Assembly: GCA_020445205.1 (NCBI GenBank)
Contig: JAGRHA010000234.1
Location: forward strand, 1 to 35,373
Reading direction: 5' to 3'
DNA length: 35,373 nt
DNA from: Gammaproteobacteria bacterium
Lineage (GTDB): Bacteria > Pseudomonadota > Gammaproteobacteria > Chromatiales > Chromatiaceae
In this document: positions 17,112-25,546 of the stretch, piece by piece
How positions within the stretch are numbered: the stretch's first letter is position 1
Layout: each line of letters starts with the position of its first letter
Made by a program: the position numbers and the translations under genes
The notes under the pieces: model-generated
Told to the model about the DNA's origin: nothing
Seen by the model: the letters and a program-made list of their open reading frames with translations, nothing else
The model's database searches: none

Positions 17112-17217
17112 TCCAATTCCCTCGCGGCTGCCGTCGCAGCCTCAATTCACTGTTCATCGCCGGCTTGCAGGCCCGGCATCGGTCCGTGACGGTAACGTCC
17201 AGTACAATTTCCTGCCG

Positions 17218-17667
17218 TCACAATGACGACGGCGGCGGTACCGCGAGCGCCGCGAATCGTGCGTCCATGTCGCGCCGCAGCAGCGCAGGCGTCGGCTGCC
17301 TATCGTGATCGTCCACGCGCAGTGGCAACGCAGCCCCCGGCCACCGGCAGCGATGGCCGTGTGCATCGACCATGAACGCCAGCGCCTGTGCTGCGACGCA
17401 GCCATGAACCAGGTAGACGGGGGCGTCGCCATGCAACGCCGGCAGCATGAGCACATGGCCGTCACAAGCGAATCGGCGGTGCAGCAGATAGCGCGCGAAA
17501 CGCTCGAAGCCGGGATGGTCGCGTTCGCCGCGCAATCCCGCGGCGACGGCGAAACAGGCATCCGATGCGATGAAACCGAGCAACAGGGTCTTGCCGTCGT
17601 CGCCGGCATCGCGTCGCTCGCGCAACCAGCCGCCGAGCGCCGCCACGCTGGGTGACGCTTCGCTCAA
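17218..17667 (-). CDS. Hypothetical protein (149 aa) with TTG start overlapping a lipoprotein stop
   Basis: Unrecognised ORF. The proposed TTG start at 17667 overlaps the TGA of the upstream lipoprotein gene (TTGA), giving a start LSEASPSVAALGGWL. The frame stays open further upstream, but that part is Arg/His-rich and antisense-like. The product has no clear signal peptide or membrane segment. It contains alternating hydrophobic segments (KTLLLGFIASDACFAVAAGL; HVLMLPALHGDAPVYLVHG), four Cys and many His, which may indicate a compact alpha/beta fold. Third-position GC is high, as in neighbouring genes. Translational coupling to the lipoprotein is plausible. Confidence 0.55.
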   Translation of the reverse strand: MSEASPSVAALGGWLRERRDAGDDGKTLLLGFIASDACFAVAAGLRGERDHPGFERFARYLLHRRFACDGHVLMLPALHGDAPVYLVHGCVAAQALAFMVDAHGHRCRWPGAALPLRVDDHDRQPTPALLRRDMDARFAALAVPPPSSL

Positions 17668-18077
17668 CGGAACTGCGGTACCGGCGTGGTGCGATACCAG
17701 GTGACGCCGTCGTCGTCGCTTTCCCAGATCTGATGATCGATGATCTGACGGACCACCTGGCGATCGGTAAGGACATAATCGATGACCACGGTCTGCCCCC
17801 AACGCAATGGTTCGATCTTGGTCAGCGGATTGGCCAGCTCGTATCCGGTCACGCGCACGTTCTCGAGGCCTTCCTGCATCGTCGGCACCTCACCTTCCGC
17901 GTGCTTCTCGAACAGCGACATCTTCTGCAACGCACCCCATCGAACCACGGACTCGAACTTGCGCAGCTGCATGGTCAGCCGCTCGGGGACCTCGGCGAAC
18001 GGGTTGGTCACACAAGCAGCCAGGCCCAGAATCAACAGCAAGCACAGCGGCAATCGCCAACGATTGAGGATGTTCAT
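17664..18077 (-). CDS. Small putative lipoprotein (137 aa)
   Basis: Predicted exported lipoprotein. MNILNRWRLPLCLLLILGLAAC gives a lipobox LAAC at about residues 19-22. The mature domain has no family I recognise. It includes ERLTMQLRKFESVVRWGALQKM and a strand-rich C-terminal half (VRVTGYELANPLTK, TVVIDYVLTDRQVVRQIIDHQIWE, GVTWYR) that could form a small beta domain. The ATG at 18077 was chosen because the open frame upstream of it is not hydrophobic and reads as antisense. It overlaps the next ORF by 4 bases, so the two are likely co-expressed. Confidence 0.78.
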   Translation of the reverse strand: MNILNRWRLPLCLLLILGLAACVTNPFAEVPERLTMQLRKFESVVRWGALQKMSLFEKHAEGEVPTMQEGLENVRVTGYELANPLTKIEPLRWGQTVVIDYVLTDRQVVRQIIDHQIWESDDDGVTWYRTTPVPQFR

Positions 18078-18283
18078 GGGCGCATGGTAATAAGGGGCGC
18101 GACCGCTGTCACGATGGATCAACGAGCACCGCCACGTACCACCTTTGCCGCCCTGCCCTGCTATGATGCGGAGCCCCCCAGCCAACGACGTCGCGACCGC
18201 CCACATGACACCCGTCCGCCCAGCCATCGATACCTGCCGTGCACGCCCCCGGCGCGCGGCGCGCACGTCTGCGCGATGACCGG

Positions 18284-19510
18284 ATGTCGATGCTGAACCC
18301 CGAGGCTGACAGCGGCACGGCAGCCAGCGCCCCGCAACCGATGCGTACGCTGACCGTCGACGATATGCGCATCACCCTGCTGGGTACGGCGCACGTCTCC
18401 CGCAGCAGTGCGGAACAGGTCGCGAGCGAACTCGACAGCGGCGCATACGACGCCGTCGCGATCGAGCTGTGCCCGAGCCGCCACGAGGCGCTCATGCGCC
18501 CGGACCGGCTCGCTGAACTCGACCTCATGCAGGTTATCCGGCAGGGCAAGGCAGCCATGGTCATGGCCAACCTGGCGATGGCCGCTTACCAGCAGCGCCT
18601 GGGCGAACAACTCGGTATCGAACCGGGCGCCGAGATGCGCATGGCGATCGACCAGGCGCAGCGCCACGATCTGCCCGTGCTGCTCATCGACCGCGAAATC
18701 GGCACGACCCTGAACCGCACGGCCCGCAGTCTGAGCTGGTGGCGACGCGCGACCCTGTTCAGTGGACTCGTCGGCAGCCTGATCTCGCGTGAGGAGGTCA
18801 GCGAGGAAGACATCGAACACCTCAAGGAAGGTGACGTGGTCGAGACGACGTTTGCCGAGTTCGCACACGACCGCAACGACCTGTACCAACCGCTGATCGC
18901 CGAGCGTGATCGCTACATGGCGGCGAAACTGCGCGCGGCAGCAGGGGATCATCCCGGTCGGCATGTCCTCGCCGTGGTCGGCGCAGGCCACCTGGCCGGT
19001 ATCGCCCGCCATCTCGGCGACACCGACGAGCCGCACGAGGTCATCGAGCTGCTCGACAGCGTACCGTCCAAGGCGCGGTGGCCGCGGCTGATCCCATGGC
19101 TGATCGTGGTCCTCGTGCTGTTCGGTTTCTACCTCGGTTTCAGTCGCAACCCGGATCTCGGCTGGCAGCTGGTACGCGACTGGGTACTGATCAATGGCGG
19201 CCTGTCGGCGCTGGGCGCCCTGATCGCCGCTGGGCACCCGCTGACCGTGGTGACCGCCTTCATCGCCGCACCGATCACGTCACTGAACCCGACCATCGGT
19301 GCCGGCATGGTCACGGCGGCGGCAGAATTGTGGCTGCGGCGCCCACGTGTCGGCGACTTCAGCCGCCTGCGCGGCGATACCGCCACACCGCGCGGCTGGT
19401 GGCGCAACCGCGTCTCGCGCACCCTGCTGGTATTCCTGTTCAGCACCCTGGGATCGGCGCTGGGAACCTATCTCGCGGGATACCTGATTTTTGACCGACT
19501 TAACGGTTGA
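18284..19510 (+). CDS. TraB-family (GumN/PrgY-like) membrane protein
   Basis: Predicted inner-membrane protein of 408 residues. The N-terminal TraB domain contains ITLLGTAHVSRSSAEQV, then YDAVAIELCPSRHEALM, RDRYMAAKLRAAA and VVGAGHLAGIARHL; the conserved Gly, His and Glu are in the usual order. The C-terminal part (from about residue 265) has about four membrane helices. TraB-domain proteins include enterococcal PrgY, which inhibits peptide sex pheromone, and archaeal/bacterial homologues of unknown role; a metalloprotease-like activity has been proposed. The start at 18284 is uncertain, since an ATG two codons downstream and a GTG upstream (18239) are also in frame and no good ribosome site is seen. 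Confidence 0.88.
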   Translation: MSMLNPEADSGTAASAPQPMRTLTVDDMRITLLGTAHVSRSSAEQVASELDSGAYDAVAIELCPSRHEALMRPDRLAELDLMQVIRQGKAAMVMANLAMAAYQQRLGEQLGIEPGAEMRMAIDQAQRHDLPVLLIDREIGTTLNRTARSLSWWRRATLFSGLVGSLISREEVSEEDIEHLKEGDVVETTFAEFAHDRNDLYQPLIAERDRYMAAKLRAAAGDHPGRHVLAVVGAGHLAGIARHLGDTDEPHEVIELLDSVPSKARWPRLIPWLIVVLVLFGFYLGFSRNPDLGWQLVRDWVLINGGLSALGALIAAGHPLTVVTAFIAAPITSLNPTIGAGMVTAAAELWLRRPRVGDFSRLRGDTATPRGWWRNRVSRTLLVFLFSTLGSALGTYLAGYLIFDRLNG

Positions 19511-19601
19511 GCGAGAAAGCCGATCCCGCCGCAAACAGATTCCATCGACGAAACAGCGGCTTGCGGGAAAGGCGGGAATTCCCCTAGGTAGTTCCCCGGC
19601 T

Positions 19602-19865
19602 GCATCGCCTGGCTCGAGACACTAGTCTTGTAAACACTGGCCCTCGGGCTGGTGAAAACGTCGACAGGGATCGACGTTGTCGACCTGCTCGGAGACCGCG
19701 TTGTCCTCGGGAACGGTGCAGTGCACGGATCTACCGTTCACTGTCCCGCGCTCGCAGTAAGCCTCGCGAACCCTCCGAGAGGCGACTGAATGCCTATCCC
19801 GTGGAGGTTACCCCCTCCGGAAAACTGTGCAGAACCAACCCCGCTTCCGCGGGGTTTGTTCTTTG
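19602..19865 (+). ncRNA. Candidate structured small RNA, possibly CsrA/RsmA-binding
   Basis: Non-coding interval of 382 bases between the TraB gene and the RND stop. Three kinds of structure are seen on the plus strand. An end-closing pairing joins TCGCCT and CTCG (19605-19616) to CGAG and AGGCGA (19777-19786). A hairpin AACGTCG-ACAGGGAT-CGACGTT (19657-19678) has an 8-base loop that equals the core of the CsrA consensus ACARGGAU. A second hairpin GAACGGT/ACCGTTC (19711-19739) carries ACGGAT in its loop. GGAGG/CCTCC and a terminator follow. No promoter or GacA box was found, and it does not match the 6S, tmRNA, RNase P or SRP sequences I know. Confidence 0.42.
19837..19865 (+). terminator. Intrinsic terminator of the candidate small RNA
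   Basis: AACCCCGC-TTCC-GCGGGGTT, an 8-bp stem with a tetraloop, is followed by TTTGTTCTTTG on the plus strand. On the minus strand the tail is GGTTC, so it would serve the RND gene less well. Confidence 0.8.
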
Positions 19866-19892
19866 TGGTGGCTGCATCGCCTAGCGACGCGA

Positions 19893-22800
19893 TCAGGCAG
19901 AATCCTTGATGCTCGCCAAGCGCTTACACATCACGCCGTAGTACACCACCGGGATCACGATCAAGGTCAGGATCGTCGACACGAACAGTCCGAAGATCAG
20001 CGACACGGCGAGCCCGGAGAAGATCGGATCGTCGAGGATGAAAAAGGCACCGGCCATGGCCGCAAGACCGGTCAGCACGATCGGCTTCGCGCGCACCGCC
20101 GCCGAACGCACGACCGCGCGATCGAAGGGCACACCCGCACGCACCTCCTGGTTGATGAAATCGACGAGCAGAATCGAGTTGCGCACGATGATCCCGGCCA
20201 GCGCGATCATGCCGATCATCGACGTAGCCGTGAACTGGCCGGCCCCCGTGAGCCACTGCATGATCGCGTGCCCGGGCAGGATGCCGATCACGGTCAACGG
20301 AATCGGCGCCATGATCACGAGCGGCACGAGGTAGGAGCGGAACTGGGCCACCACCAGCAGGTAGATGAGCAGCAGACCGACCGAGTAGGCGATGCCCATA
20401 TCGCGGAAGGTGTCGTAGGTCACCTGCCACTCGCCATCCCACTTGATGCTGTACTCGTAGGGGTTGGGCGGCTGCGACAGCAACCACTGCTCGGGTCCAC
20501 CCTCCTGCTCCAGGCGGTCGGAGATCTCGAACAGACCGTACAGCGGACTGTCGGTGGATCCGGCCATGTCACCCGTCACATAGACGACAGGCAACAGGTC
20601 CTTGTGCTGGATGCTGTACTCGCGCACCGCGGGTACTACGGCCACCATCTCCGACAGTGGTACCAGCGCACCCGTTTCGCTACGCACCTTGAGCGCCAGG
20701 ACCTGGGACAGGTCGGCGCGGTCGGCCTCGCTGTAGCGCACGCGGATCGGCACGGCGTATTTGTGGTGGGTGGCGTGCAGGTAGCTCATGTCCTCGCCGC
20801 CGAGCGCGATGCCGAGCGCCTCGACGATGCTGCTCTGTGCCACGCCCAGGCGGGCCGCCTTGGCACGATCGACGAGCACCACGCCCTTCTCGGACGGATA
20901 CTCGACCGAGTCGTCGACGTCGACGATGTCGGGCGTGGTCTCGAAGGTCTTGCGCAACGCCTTGGCCACCACGATCTGGCCTTCGTAGTCGAGCCCGTAG
21001 ACTTCGGCGACCAACGGCGACATCACGGGCGGTCCCGGCGGCACTTCGACGACCTTGGCGTTGCCGCCCTGGGCACGCGCGATCGCCTGCACCTTCTCGC
21101 GCACCGACAACGCAATCTCGTGACTCTTGCGGTCACGGTGCTTGGCGTCGGTAAGGTTGACCTGGATATCGCCGAGGTGGGCGCCTTCACGCAGATAGTA
21201 CTGGCGCACCAGCCCGTTGAAGCTGATCGGTGCCGCGGTCCCCGAGTAGACCTGATAATCGGTCACTTCCGGCACGCTGGCGATGTATGCCGAGATATCG
21301 GACAGCACGCGCGTGGTGTGTTCGAGACTGCTGCCCTCGGGCATGTCGAGCACAATCTGGAACTCCGACTTGTTGTCGAATGGCAGCATCTTGAGGATCA
21401 CCGCCTTGCCGACGACCAGCAGCACCGACAGCGCGATCAGCACCAGGATGCCGACGAGCAACTTCCAGCGGTTGCGGAAGCCGGCAACGCCGACCAGGAA
21501 CGGCGACATGACGCGGTCGAAAAAACGCTCCAGACCGGGGCTCGACTCGTGCTCATGCGTGTGCGCCTCGAACTTCTTCGCCACCGAGGCCAACATGCGG
21601 TTGCTCATCCACGGCGTGAATACGAACGCGACGACGAGCGAGATCAGCATGCCGAGCGAGGCGTTGATCGGGATCGGGCTCATGTACGGTCCCATGAGAC
21701 CGGTCACGAAGGCCATCGGCAGCAGCGCCGCGATGACCGTGAACGTGGCCAGGATGGTCGGCCCACCGACCTCGTCGACCGCGGCCGGGATCGCGTCGAG
21801 CAGGCGCTTGGCCCCCATCGACAGATGACGATGGATGTTCTCGACCACGACGATGGCGTCGTCGACGAGGATACCGATCGAGAAGATCAGGGCGAACAGT
21901 GACACACGGTTGAGCGTGAAACCCCACGCCCACGACGCGAACAGGGTGACGGCGAGCGTCACCACCACGGCGGCGCCGACGATGATCGCTTCGCGCCAGC
22001 CCAGCGCGATCAGCACCAGCAGCACCACCGACGCGGTCGCGAACACCAGCTTGCTGATGAGCTTCTTTGCCTTGGCATCGGCCGTGGCACCGTAGTTGCG
22101 CGTCACCTGCACACCGATGCTGTCCGGGATGTAGATACCCTCGAGCTGAGCGAAACGGTCGATGACACGCTGCGCGATCTCGACCGCGTTGGTGCCCGGC
22201 TTCTTGGCCACGGCGATCGTCACGGCGGGTGCCTCGAACGCGTCGCGCAGCGCGGCATCGGTGATGGCCGGCCCGGCACCCGTCCAGACATAGCTTGCGG
22301 GAAGGTCGGGGCCGCGGCGTACCTGCGCGACATCGCGCAGGAACACGGGCTTGCCCTCGTGCACACCGACCACGAGGTCCTCGATCTCGTCGGCATGGCT
22401 GAGGAACACACCGGCCTGCACCAGCAGTTCCTGGTCGCGCGCGACCACGCCGATGTTGTCGCGGGTGACGTTGGCCGCCTGCAGCGCGGCGCGCAGGTCA
22501 CGTGGATCCATGCCATGCGAAGCCAGCGCCTGCGGATCGAGTTCCACGGCAACCACATGCTCGGCGGCGCCGATCGTGTAGATGTCGCGCGTGCCGGGGA
22601 CGCGTTTGAGTTCCGACTCGATGGCGTGTGCCACCTGACCGAGCTCGAACGCGCCTGCGTCGGGGTTTTTCGCCCATAAGGTCACCGTGACGATGGGCAC
22701 GTCGTCGATGCCCTTCGGCTTGACGATCGGCGTTCCCACACCGGCACCGGCGGGCAGCCAATCCTGGTTCGACATGATCTTGCTGTACAAACGCACGATC

Positions 22801-23129
22801 GCATCGGTGCGGTCTTCGCCCACCAGGTACTGCACCGTCAGCACGGCCATACCGGGCATCGATGTCGAGTACACGTGCTCGATACCGTCGATCTCGTCGA
22901 GAACCTGCTCGGCAGGCGACGCGATCAGACTCTCGACCTCCTTCGCCGAGGCACCCGGGAACGGGATGAAGACATTGGCGAACGTGACGTTGATCTGCGG
23001 TTCTTCCTCGCGCGGCGTGACCATGACCGCGAACACGCCGAGCAGCATGCCCACGAGCGCAAGCAGCGGCGTGATCTGAGTGGCCTGGAAGCGCTTGGCG
23101 ATGCCGCCGGAGAAGCCGAGCTTACTCAT
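19893..23129 (-). CDS. RND efflux permease (AcrB-type superfamily)
   Basis: Proton-driven inner-membrane exporter of 1078 residues, the normal size for the family. The N-terminal helix (about 12-38) is followed by a periplasmic porter domain containing VESLIASPAEQVLDEIDG and GTPIVKPKG. The first membrane block has SIGILVDDAIVVVENIHR, with the paired Asp of the proton relay in helix 4. A second porter region and a second membrane block follow (GMIALAGIIVRNSILLVDFI, AVRAKPIVLTGLAAM). It resembles the broad group of HAE-type permeases with PREEEPQI after the first helix; the substrate is unknown. The ATG at 23129 overlaps the end of the fusion-protein gene by 8 bases. No outer-membrane channel gene is in the window. 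Confidence 0.95.
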   Translation of the reverse strand: MSKLGFSGGIAKRFQATQITPLLALVGMLLGVFAVMVTPREEEPQINVTFANVFIPFPGASAKEVESLIASPAEQVLDEIDGIEHVYSTSMPGMAVLTVQYLVGEDRTDAIVRLYSKIMSNQDWLPAGAGVGTPIVKPKGIDDVPIVTVTLWAKNPDAGAFELGQVAHAIESELKRVPGTRDIYTIGAAEHVVAVELDPQALASHGMDPRDLRAALQAANVTRDNIGVVARDQELLVQAGVFLSHADEIEDLVVGVHEGKPVFLRDVAQVRRGPDLPASYVWTGAGPAITDAALRDAFEAPAVTIAVAKKPGTNAVEIAQRVIDRFAQLEGIYIPDSIGVQVTRNYGATADAKAKKLISKLVFATASVVLLVLIALGWREAIIVGAAVVVTLAVTLFASWAWGFTLNRVSLFALIFSIGILVDDAIVVVENIHRHLSMGAKRLLDAIPAAVDEVGGPTILATFTVIAALLPMAFVTGLMGPYMSPIPINASLGMLISLVVAFVFTPWMSNRMLASVAKKFEAHTHEHESSPGLERFFDRVMSPFLVGVAGFRNRWKLLVGILVLIALSVLLVVGKAVILKMLPFDNKSEFQIVLDMPEGSSLEHTTRVLSDISAYIASVPEVTDYQVYSGTAAPISFNGLVRQYYLREGAHLGDIQVNLTDAKHRDRKSHEIALSVREKVQAIARAQGGNAKVVEVPPGPPVMSPLVAEVYGLDYEGQIVVAKALRKTFETTPDIVDVDDSVEYPSEKGVVLVDRAKAARLGVAQSSIVEALGIALGGEDMSYLHATHHKYAVPIRVRYSEADRADLSQVLALKVRSETGALVPLSEMVAVVPAVREYSIQHKDLLPVVYVTGDMAGSTDSPLYGLFEISDRLEQEGGPEQWLLSQPPNPYEYSIKWDGEWQVTYDTFRDMGIAYSVGLLLIYLLVVAQFRSYLVPLVIMAPIPLTVIGILPGHAIMQWLTGAGQFTATSMIGMIALAGIIVRNSILLVDFINQEVRAGVPFDRAVVRSAAVRAKPIVLTGLAAMAGAFFILDDPIFSGLAVSLIFGLFVSTILTLIVIPVVYYGVMCKRLASIKDSA

Positions 23130-24180
23130 TGCCCACCTGCGCACTGCGCTGCGATTTCAGCGCGATCGTTGCAGCAACGGGATCGGTGGCCACACGTTCA
23201 CCCTCGTGCAGGCCGGAAAGGATTTCCACGTGTTCCGGGCCGGCCGGCGAACCGAGCCGGATGTGGCGAAAACGGATGCTGCCATCGTCGCCGACCACGT
23301 AGACACCGACCACTTCCGAACGCAGCACGATGGACGACAGCGGGATGACCAGCGCACGGTCGACACCCGTGACGAAACCGACCTTCACGTACATGCCGGG
23401 AAACACCCCGGTCGTGTCCTCGGGTAGCTGTAAACGGACCTTGAAGGTGTCGGATCGCGAATCGGCAACCGGGAAAACCGTGACCGACGCCGCCGCGACC
23501 CACTTGCCCGCGACCTGCGCCTGAGCCTTGCCCTCACTGCGAATCGCCGCGACCAGGTTCTGCGGCACGTCGACAGTGACGCGCATATTGTCGACCGACA
23601 GCCCCGACATCAGCGGCTTGCCGGGCTGCGCGGTTTCGCCGACCTCGATCAGGCGTTCGATCACGATGCCGTTGTACGGCGCCACGACTTCCGTGTACGC
23701 GAGTTCCTGGCGGGCCTGCGATAGCGCCGCCTCGGCGGCCTGTTCCGATGCGCGTGCCTCTTTGAGGTTCGCGGTCACCCTGTCGAGTTCGGCCTTGGCG
23801 ACGGCGCCCTTGTCGAACACGCCCTTGATCCGCGTATATTCCTTCTCGGCATCCAGGCGACGCGCGACCGCGGCCTTCAGCAGGGCCTCGTCGCGCGTCA
23901 CCGAGGCGCGCTGTTGGCTGTCCTCGAGGCGCACGATGACATCGCCCGCCCGCACATAGTCGTCGACGTCGAAATTGACCTCGACCACGCGACCGGAGGT
24001 CTGTGCCGACACCGTGCTGCGATTGACCGCCTCGGCAACCCCGTCGAGACGGTAAACCTGCGGCAGTTCGACGTTGGCGACGGACACCGTGGCCAGCTCC
24101 TCGGCCGACCACACCACGCCGACGCTCAGCCACGCCAGCAGCGCCGCGAAAATGACCCCTGGCCGGTTGGTGATGCCCAT
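23122..24180 (-). CDS. RND efflux periplasmic adaptor (membrane fusion protein)
   Basis: Periplasmic adaptor of 352 residues that couples the RND permease to an outer-membrane channel. A signal-like hydrophobic segment (residues about 9-30) is followed by a lipoyl half-motif (VSAQTSGRVVEVNFDVDDYV, AGDVIVRLED). A coiled-coil hairpin covers about 70-145 (LKEARASEQAAEAALSQARQ), with the second lipoyl half APYNGIVIERLIEVGETA. Beta-barrel and membrane-proximal domains complete it (FPGMYVKVGF, VIPLSSIVLRSEVVGVYVV). The ATG at 24180 has GGAAGGA just upstream; an in-frame ATG seven codons earlier (24201) lacks one. Overlap with the permease implies one operon, first in order. Confidence 0.93.
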   Translation of the reverse strand: MGITNRPGVIFAALLAWLSVGVVWSAEELATVSVANVELPQVYRLDGVAEAVNRSTVSAQTSGRVVEVNFDVDDYVRAGDVIVRLEDSQQRASVTRDEALLKAAVARRLDAEKEYTRIKGVFDKGAVAKAELDRVTANLKEARASEQAAEAALSQARQELAYTEVVAPYNGIVIERLIEVGETAQPGKPLMSGLSVDNMRVTVDVPQNLVAAIRSEGKAQAQVAGKWVAAASVTVFPVADSRSDTFKVRLQLPEDTTGVFPGMYVKVGFVTGVDRALVIPLSSIVLRSEVVGVYVVGDDGSIRFRHIRLGSPAGPEHVEILSGLHEGERVATDPVAATIALKSQRSAQVGNE

Positions 24181-24212
24181 CGATGGTCCTTCCCTATTCA
24201 TAAGTATTTGCT

Positions 24213-24241
24213 AATATAAATCCAATTAATTGGTAAATCAA
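24213..24241 (-). promoter_or_regulatory. Promoter of the RND operon with palindrome in its spacer
   Basis: On the minus strand TTGATT (24241-24236) and TATATT (24218-24213) are 17 bases apart. Between them lies the perfect 12-bp palindrome CCAATTAATTGG (24222-24233). A repressor bound there would block RNA polymerase. The spacing is the optimum for sigma-70, and the region is a sharp AT-rich island in GC-rich DNA. Confidence 0.65.
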
Positions 24242-24356
24242 GTCGACGCCCAACGATCTCTGACGTATCCCGGTCGAGTGTAGTAGAGCGATTTTCCGTA
24301 GGACCTGAACCCGGTGCGGCGCCACAGTCGGCGTAGGGCGTAGCGCCGGCGTGCGA

Positions 24357-25433
24357 TCAACCGAGGTGCGGCCTGCCCAGGAACGCCGGCGTCTGCATCT
24401 CTGTCAGGCGGCTGATCGTGCGCTGGAACTCGAATGCCAAGCGCTCGCCGATGTACAGGCGCTGCACCGGCACCTCGGCACTGATCACCAGTTTGACCCG
24501 GCGGTCATAGAACTCGTCGATGAGGAATATGAATCGGCGTGTACGGTCATCACGCATGCTGCCCATGACCGGCACGTCGGAAATGAACACCGTGTGATGC
24601 GTGCGCGCGAGTTCGATGTAGTCGTTCTGACTGCGCGGCGGACCACACAGCGCCTCGAAATCGAACCACACCATGTCACCCACGCGATGGCGATAGGGCA
24701 TGATCCGACCGTTGATCACCAATTCGCCCGGGCCCTCGGGCGCGACATGCGCCAAGCGCCGGAACTCTTCATCCAGCAAGGCATCGGTGTCGGCACCCAA
24801 CGGCGAGTGATAGACGCGCGCCTGTTCGAGGACGAGCTTGCGGTAGTCGCGGTCGCCGCCGACATGGATGACTTCGGTACGCCGGTTCAACAGATCGATC
24901 GCCGGCAGGAAACTCGCACGCTGGATGCCGTCACGATACAGGTCGTCGGGAACCACGTTCGATGTGGTCACGAGCACCACGCCACCGTCGAGCAGACCGC
25001 GCAGCAGGCCGGCGAGTATCACCGCGTCGCCGATATCGATGACGTTGAATTCGTCGAGACACAGCAGACGCCATTGCTTCGCCATGCGCGCGGCGACGAT
25101 CGACAGCGGGTTGGCGCGTCCCTTGATCTCGGCCAGTTCGCCGTGCACGCGTTGCATGAAACGGTGGAAATGGAATCGCGCGCGGGTCACGTCACCGACG
25201 TGGTCGTGGAACATATCCATGAGCCACGTCTTACCGCGACCGACGCCGCCCCACAGGTAGAGGCCGCGCGGTGGTGGTGGCGGCTTGCGGAACAGGCCGC
25301 GCAACCCCGCTGGCGGTGCGACATTCAGGTCATCGGTGAGCCGCTGCAGCGCGGTGATCGCGCGACGCTGTTCGGGATCCTCGGCGAGGTCACCGGATTC
25401 GATCTGGGCTTGATAGTGCTGGAGCAGCGACAT
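24357..25433 (-). CDS. zapE: Cell division protein ZapE (AFG1-family ATPase)
   Basis: P-loop ATPase of the AFG1/ZapE family, 358 residues. Walker A is GGVGRGKTWLM (about residue 62) and Walker B is LLCLDEFNVID. Other family blocks are the N-terminal MSLLQHYQAQIESG, FHFHRFMQRVH and, near the C-terminus, RRFIFLIDEFYDRRVKLVI. The E. coli protein associates with the division ring and is needed under some stress conditions; mitochondrial AFG1 acts in quality control. The ATG at 25433 gives the standard start. It lies 113 bases downstream of the ArsR gene on the same strand, so read-through transcription is possible. Confidence 0.95.
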   Translation of the reverse strand: MSLLQHYQAQIESGDLAEDPEQRRAITALQRLTDDLNVAPPAGLRGLFRKPPPPPRGLYLWGGVGRGKTWLMDMFHDHVGDVTRARFHFHRFMQRVHGELAEIKGRANPLSIVAARMAKQWRLLCLDEFNVIDIGDAVILAGLLRGLLDGGVVLVTTSNVVPDDLYRDGIQRASFLPAIDLLNRRTEVIHVGGDRDYRKLVLEQARVYHSPLGADTDALLDEEFRRLAHVAPEGPGELVINGRIMPYRHRVGDMVWFDFEALCGPPRSQNDYIELARTHHTVFISDVPVMGSMRDDRTRRFIFLIDEFYDRRVKLVISAEVPVQRLYIGERLAFEFQRTISRLTEMQTPAFLGRPHLG

Positions 25434-25546
25434 GGTTCAACTGGCGGCAATGTCGATGCCGTTCAGCATCGCGCAGAACCACGCCGGACGCCATTGCAAA
25501 CATGCATGATCAGCCGTGTAGCGGCCGCCGCAACGGCCGCCGTCGA

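Larger units (their letters stand above)
19598..19882 (+). repeat. 13-bp direct repeat flanking the structured interval
   Basis: GGCTGCATCGCCT occurs at 19598-19610 and again at 19870-19882. The match extends to 15 of 16 bases (GGCTGCATCGCCT followed by GGC or AGC). It brackets the candidate small RNA and its terminator. It may be the footprint of an insertion, or chance in GC-rich DNA. Confidence 0.5.

Noticed and set aside
19602-19800. 6S RNA
   Set aside because: Length and end pairing fit, but the conserved 6S bubble sequences and the usual neighbour genes are missing.
19827-21902. 691-codon plus-strand ORF across the RND gene
   Set aside because: Low-complexity His/Asp/Arg composition, antisense to a clear RND permease, no start region or homology.
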